From Nocardioidaceae bacterium (GTDB lineage Bacteria > Actinomycetota > Actinomycetes > Propionibacteriales > Nocardioidaceae), in assembly GCA_013696015.1 (NCBI GenBank), contig JACCZI010000037.1, forward strand, positions 1-18,533: a stretch of DNA of 18,533 bases, read 5' to 3'. The position numbers and the translations under genes are program-made. The notes below the pieces were generated by a model. That model did no database searches, was not told the DNA's origin, and saw only the letters and a list, made by a program, of their open reading frames with translations. Positions 14,842 to 18,533 of this stretch are shown in pieces (position 1 is the first letter of the stretch; each line of letters begins with the position of its first letter).

Positions 14842-16134
14842 ATGCATCGCCCCCGCACGCTCAACCATGCGCTTGCGACCCAGGTCGGCGAGACCGTCGT
14901 GTTGCAGGGATGGATTCACCGCCGACGGCGGCTGGCCGCCGTCACGTTCGTGATCCTGCGCGACCGCAGCGGCCTGGCCCAGGTGGTCGTCAAGGACGCG
15001 GGGACGGCACAGCACGTGGCGGACCTCGGTGAGGAGACGGTCGTCGCAGTGACCGGTCGGGTGACGGCGAACACCGCGGCTCCAGGTGGTGTCGAGGTCG
15101 TCGACCCGACCATCCAGGTGTTGAGCGATCCGGCGCACACTCCTCCCGTGGAGCTGTGGCGGCCGAGCCTGCCAGCCTCCCTGCCCACGGTGTTGGACCA
15201 CGCGCCGGTCACCTGGCGGCACCCCCGGCGCAACGCGACGTGGCGGCTGGCTGCGGCGTCGCTGCGCGGCTTCCGAGACACCCTGCTGGCGGCGAACTTC
15301 ATCGAGATCACGACGCCGAAGCTCGTGGGATCCACGACCGAGTCCGGGGCCAACGTGTTCGAGATCGACTACTTCGGCCGTCAGGCCTACCTCGCGCAGT
15401 CCCCGCAGTTCTACAAGCAGACCATGGTCGGAGTCTTCGAGCGGGTCTTCGAGGTTGGACCGGTCTTTCGGGCCGAGCCTCACGACACCGTGCGCCACCT
15501 GGCGGAGTACGTCTCGCTCGACGTCGAGCTCGGGTTCATCCAGGACCATCGCGACGTGCTGGCCGTACTCCGCGACGTACTCGCCGGGATGGTCGAGGCG
15601 ACGACCGCGTACGCGTCTGACGCGCTCGACCTGCTGGACGTCCGGCTGCCGGTGGTTCCTGCGCAGATCCCACTCCTGCACTTTCGAGACGCCCTCACCC
15701 TGGTGGGAGCCGATGCCGACGAGCCCGACCTCGCGCCTGAACACGAGCGGGCGCTCGGCCGGTGGGCTCGAGACGAGCACAACAGTGACTTCGTCGCCGT
15801 CGAGGGCTACCCGACCCGCAAGCGCGCCTTCTACACCGCCCCGCAACCCGACGACCCGCAGTGGTCGAACTCCTTCGACCTGCTCTTCCGAGGCCTGGAG
15901 CTGGTCACCGGCGGGCAACGCCTGCACCGGTACGCCGACTATCTGCGGGCGCTGGACGAGCGCGGCGCCAGCACGGATCCGTACGAGTCGTACCTCGACG
16001 TCTTCCGTCACGGCATGCCACCCCATGGGGGTTTCGCGATCGGGCTGGAGCGGTGGACGGCGCGGCTGCTCGAGGTCGATAACGTCCGCGAGACCACGCT
16101 GTTTCCGAGGGATCTGCACAGATTGTCACCGTGA
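14842..16134 (+). CDS. aspS: Archaeal-type aspartyl-tRNA synthetase, probably non-discriminating (AspS2-like)
   Basis: A 430-residue class II synthetase that charges tRNA(Asp) and possibly tRNA(Asn) with aspartate. The N-terminal OB-fold anticodon domain (1-95) contains 'GWIHRRRRLAAVTFVILRDR'. The class II core has motif 2 'VFEVGPVFRAEPHDTVRHLA' and motif 3 'GFAIGLERWTARLL' near the C-terminus. It lacks the bacterial GAD insertion domain (bacterial AspRS is about 590 residues), which marks it as archaeal/eukaryotic type. His26 and Pro81 ('AAPGGVEV') fill the positions that, as I recall, distinguish non-discriminating AspRS (His/Pro) from discriminating ones (Trp/Lys). An AsnRS is the main alternative, but the GAC specifier argues for Asp. 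The start at ATG 14842 follows AGGAGGT, which the T-box can sequester. Confidence 0.88.
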   Translation: MHRPRTLNHALATQVGETVVLQGWIHRRRRLAAVTFVILRDRSGLAQVVVKDAGTAQHVADLGEETVVAVTGRVTANTAAPGGVEVVDPTIQVLSDPAHTPPVELWRPSLPASLPTVLDHAPVTWRHPRRNATWRLAAASLRGFRDTLLAANFIEITTPKLVGSTTESGANVFEIDYFGRQAYLAQSPQFYKQTMVGVFERVFEVGPVFRAEPHDTVRHLAEYVSLDVELGFIQDHRDVLAVLRDVLAGMVEATTAYASDALDLLDVRLPVVPAQIPLLHFRDALTLVGADADEPDLAPEHERALGRWARDEHNSDFVAVEGYPTRKRAFYTAPQPDDPQWSNSFDLLFRGLELVTGGQRLHRYADYLRALDERGASTDPYESYLDVFRHGMPPHGGFAIGLERWTARLLEVDNVRETTLFPRDLHRLSP

Positions 16135-16176
16135 CAGGCTCGGCAACGGGGGTGGAATTCCGATAGAAAGGGAGCC

Positions 16177-16647
16177 ATGAGCCTTGTCCGAGCAGTTGCG
16201 CGCCCGATGCTGGCATCGATGTTTGTGATGGGGGGCATCAACTCTCTCCGTCAGGCACCTGCCTTGGCGGGGAAGGCTAAGCCGGTCGCCGACGCGATCG
16301 CGCCGGCGCTCGCCGCCGCGATGCCCCAGGTCCCCATCCCGACCGACCCGGCCACCTGGGTGCGGATCAACGGCGCGATCCACGTCGTCGGTGGCTTGAT
16401 GCTCGCCACCGGGCATGTGCCGCGGCTCACGTCCTGGACGCTGGCGGGCACGCTGGTGCCCACCACCTTCATCGGCCATGCGTTCTGGAAGCAGAGCGAC
16501 AAGGCGGAGCGCCAGAACCAGAGCACTCACTTCTTCAAGAACCTGTCGATGATCGGTGGCCTGCTGATGACTGGCATCGACCCCGACCCGCACAAGAAGA
16601 TGCTGGTCACCCGGGCCAAGGACAAGGTCCTGGAGATCGCCCCCTAA
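16177..16647 (+). CDS. DoxX family membrane protein
   Basis: A 156-residue integral membrane protein with hydrophobic segments at about residues 8-24, 62-80 and 86-102, plus a weaker one around 125-137. 'ARPMLASMFVMGGINSLRQA' at the start is the typical DoxX opening. DoxX proteins are small four-helix membrane proteins; in mycobacteria one is linked to a membrane complex with superoxide dismutase and SseA, but the function in general is poorly known. The start ATG is preceded by GAAAGGGAG. The stop is two bases before the aroA start, suggesting co-transcription, although a functional link to the shikimate pathway is not evident. Confidence 0.88.
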   Translation: MSLVRAVARPMLASMFVMGGINSLRQAPALAGKAKPVADAIAPALAAAMPQVPIPTDPATWVRINGAIHVVGGLMLATGHVPRLTSWTLAGTLVPTTFIGHAFWKQSDKAERQNQSTHFFKNLSMIGGLLMTGIDPDPHKKMLVTRAKDKVLEIAP

Positions 16648-16649
16648 CC

Positions 16650-17915
16650 GTGAGCCAACCCTGGCGGGCGCCGCGGGTGACGACTCCGCTCGACGCGACG
16701 GTCGCGCTGCCGGGGTCGAAGTCGCTCACCAACCGCGCGTTGCTGCTGGCCGCGCTGGCTGACGACCCAACCTGTCTGCGAGGTGCGCTGCGCTCGGACG
16801 ACACCAGCCTGATGGCGGCTGCGCTGCGCGCACTGGGCGCCCGGATCGAGGAGCGCGACCAGCACTGGCTTGTGACGCCCGCCCCCCTGCGTGGACCCGC
16901 TGCCGTCGACTGCGGCCTGGCCGGGACCGTGATGCGGTTCGTGCCACCGCTGGCCGGGCTCGCCACCGGGGCGGTCGACTTCGACGGTCCCCCACGCGCG
17001 CAGGAGCGTCCGATGGCTCCCATGCTGGGTGCGCTGCGCGACCTCGGTGTCGACGTCCGCGACCAGGGACGCGGACGGATGCCGTTTCGGATCAACGGAA
17101 CCGGAAAGGTACGCGGCGGCGCTGTCACCATCGACGCATCGGAGTCGAGCCAGTTCGTCTCGGCGCTGCTGCTCACCGGCGCCCGCTACCGACGTGGTGT
17201 CGACGTCCGGCACGAGGGCAAACCGGTCCCGTCGTCACCGCACATCCAGATGACCGTGCACGAGCTGCGGCGCCGGGGCGTCGACGTCGACGACGGCGAA
17301 CCCAATCGGTGGGTCGTCGCGCCCGGTCGCGTCACCGCCGCTGACGTCGACATCGAGCCCGACCTGTCGAACGCCGCACCGTTTCTCGCCGCCGCCCTGG
17401 TCACCCGCGGCCGGTGCCGCATCCGGTGCTGGCCGCAGCGCACCGACCAGGCGGGCGACGCGCTGTCCGGCATCGTCACAGCCATGGGTGGCAGCGTCGA
17501 GCGAGACGGAGCTGCGCTCGTCGTCACCGCAGGCGAGCACATCGAGGGGCTCTCGCTCGACCTGCACGACGTGGGTGAGCTGACACCGGTCACCGCGGCC
17601 CTGTGCGCCTTGGCAACCGGTCCGTCGCAGCTGTCCGGCATCGGCCACCTGCGCGGTCACGAAACCGACCGGCTCGACGCTCTGGCCAGGCAGATCAACG
17701 GTCTCGGGGGCCAGGTGACGCAGCAGCCGGACGGCCTGCGCATCGTCCCCACGCCGCTGCACGGCGGTGTCTTCGCCACGTACAGCGACCACCGGATGGC
17801 GCAGGCAGGCGCGGTGCTCGGTCTGGCCGTCGACGGCGTCGTCCTCGACGATGTGGCGACCACCGCGAAGACCTTCCCGGGTTTCGCGGTCACCTGGGAC
17901 CGGTTCGTCGGTTGA
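16650..17915 (+). CDS. aroA: 3-phosphoshikimate 1-carboxyvinyltransferase (EPSP synthase)
   Basis: Sixth step of the shikimate pathway: transfers enolpyruvate from PEP to shikimate-3-phosphate. The 421-residue protein has the substrate-binding 'LPGSKSLTNRALLLAAL' (Lys24), 'GLAGTVMRF' (89-97, in place of the more usual GNAGT), 'SQFVSALLL', 'DLSNAAPFLAAAL', 'DVGELTPVTAALCAL' and 'YSDHRMAQAGAVLGL' near the end. This layout matches mycobacterial AroA in length and motifs. The GTG start follows the doxX stop by two bases. The stop codon overlaps the TTG start of rsgA. Confidence 0.95.
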   Translation: MSQPWRAPRVTTPLDATVALPGSKSLTNRALLLAALADDPTCLRGALRSDDTSLMAAALRALGARIEERDQHWLVTPAPLRGPAAVDCGLAGTVMRFVPPLAGLATGAVDFDGPPRAQERPMAPMLGALRDLGVDVRDQGRGRMPFRINGTGKVRGGAVTIDASESSQFVSALLLTGARYRRGVDVRHEGKPVPSSPHIQMTVHELRRRGVDVDDGEPNRWVVAPGRVTAADVDIEPDLSNAAPFLAAALVTRGRCRIRCWPQRTDQAGDALSGIVTAMGGSVERDGAALVVTAGEHIEGLSLDLHDVGELTPVTAALCALATGPSQLSGIGHLRGHETDRLDALARQINGLGGQVTQQPDGLRIVPTPLHGGVFATYSDHRMAQAGAVLGLAVDGVVLDDVATTAKTFPGFAVTWDRFVG

Positions 17916-18533
17916 CCTCGCGGTACGACGACCACGACCCGGACAGCTATGGCCGGCCCCGGCGTCGGACTCGGCCGCGCACCAAGGAGCGCCCCTCGTA
18001 CGACGGCGCCACGCTGGCCCGAGTGATCGCGGTCGACCGCGGCCGCTTCACGCTGCTGGTGCCCGACGACGACGGCGGAGAGCGCGAGGTGACCGCGATG
18101 CAGTCGCGCGCCCTCGGGCGCAAGGCGATCGTGGTGGGCGACGAGGTACGCGTCGTGGGTGACCTCAGTGGAGACGAGGGATCGCTCGGCCGCGTTGTCG
18201 AGGTGGCGCCACGCCGGACCGTGCTGCGACGCAGCGCCGACGACGACGACCCGGTCGAGCGCGTCATCGTCGCCAACGCCGACCAGCTCGTCATCGTCAC
18301 CGCACTGGCCGACCCGCCCCCCCGGCCGCGGCTGATCGATCGGTGTCTGGTCGCTGCCTACGACGCGGGGATGGGCGCACTGCTGTGCCTCACCAAGGCC
18401 GACCTTGCGGACCCGGACGAGCTGCTGGGCGCCTACCGGCCACTCGGGGTGACCGCCGTGGTGACCTCACGCGGGGGATCGACCCAGGATCTGCGCGAGC
18501 GGCTGGCAGACCGGGTGAGTGTGCTCGTCGGGC
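17912..18533 (+). CDS. rsgA: Ribosome small-subunit-dependent GTPase A (RsgA/YjeQ), 5' part
   Basis: A late 30S-subunit assembly GTPase; 207 codons are visible before the window ends. The N-terminal basic tail ('YGRPRRRTRPRTKERPSYDG') leads into the OB-fold ('ATLARVIAVDRGRFTLLV', 'ALGRKAIVVGDEVRVVGD'). The circularly permuted GTPase domain follows: G4 appears first as 'LLCLTKADL' after 'NADQLVIVTALADPPPRPRL', and G5 is near 'VVTSRGGST'. G1 (the P-loop) would follow 'VSVLVG' just past the end. No ATG or GTG fits the family N-terminus, so I place the start at TTG 17912, overlapping the aroA stop (TTGA), which implies coupled translation. Confidence 0.9.
   Translation, partial: MTSRYDDHDPDSYGRPRRRTRPRTKERPSYDGATLARVIAVDRGRFTLLVPDDDGGEREVTAMQSRALGRKAIVVGDEVRVVGDLSGDEGSLGRVVEVAPRRTVLRRSADDDDPVERVIVANADQLVIVTALADPPPRPRLIDRCLVAAYDAGMGALLCLTKADLADPDELLGAYRPLGVTAVVTSRGGSTQDLRERLADRVSVLVG

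Noticed and set aside
14836..16119. 427-codon reverse-strand open frame across the AspRS gene
   Set aside because: It is the antisense shadow of a clearly conserved synthetase, and its translation has no domain-like features.

Overview
This is a high-GC window from an actinobacterium (phylum Actinomycetota). The evidence is the fused E1/E2 2-oxoglutarate dehydrogenase Kgd, a WhiB1-type iron-sulfur regulator, a SigR-RsrA thiol-stress pair, the 24-residue ribosomal protein bL37, a nickel superoxide dismutase with its own processing peptidase, and G/C-rich third codon positions. I cannot place it below phylum with confidence. There is no phage, transposon or CRISPR, and the content looks like ordinary chromosomal backbone.

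Layout. Positions 1-2170 hold the 3' end of a secreted protein, a strong hairpin terminator, and a reverse-strand pair of a lipoprotein and an LCP-family cell-wall ligase whose stop and start codons overlap. Positions 2328-5957 hold kgd, which carries an in-frame amber codon (codon 81) in its linker. Two tandem perfect palindromes (5965-6028) follow, between convergent genes. Positions 6103-7963 (reverse strand) encode a GNAT acetyltransferase, a quinone-oxidoreductase-like enzyme and the Ni-SOD maturation peptidase. Divergent from these are sodN, an anti-sigma kinase-like protein and a SigB/SigF-type sigma factor (8017-9679), then whiB1, a DUF2785 protein and a second GNAT enzyme (to 11711). 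Positions 11714-14390 (reverse strand) hold an SRAP abasic-site protein and an alpha/beta hydrolase, then sigR-rsrA-bL37. Positions 14624-16134 hold a T-box riboswitch and an archaeal-type aspartyl-tRNA synthetase. DoxX, aroA and the 5' part of rsgA close the window.

How the genes fit together. Much of the middle is redox and stress control: Ni-SOD and its peptidase, a stress sigma/anti-sigma pair, WhiB1, and SigR/RsrA. A SigR-type promoter and a second, well-placed ribosome-binding site upstream of sigR suggest an autoregulated, N-terminally extended SigR isoform.

The most notable finding is a complete translational T-box leader. It has Stem I with AGTA/GAA specifier-loop elements, the double-T-loop signatures, a GAC (Asp) specifier, a TGGC box matching a G73 discriminator, and an anti-Shine-Dalgarno sequestrator. 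It lies directly in front of an AspRS that carries residues typical of non-discriminating enzymes. T-boxes in actinobacteria are known mainly from ileS. The second notable finding is the amber codon in kgd.
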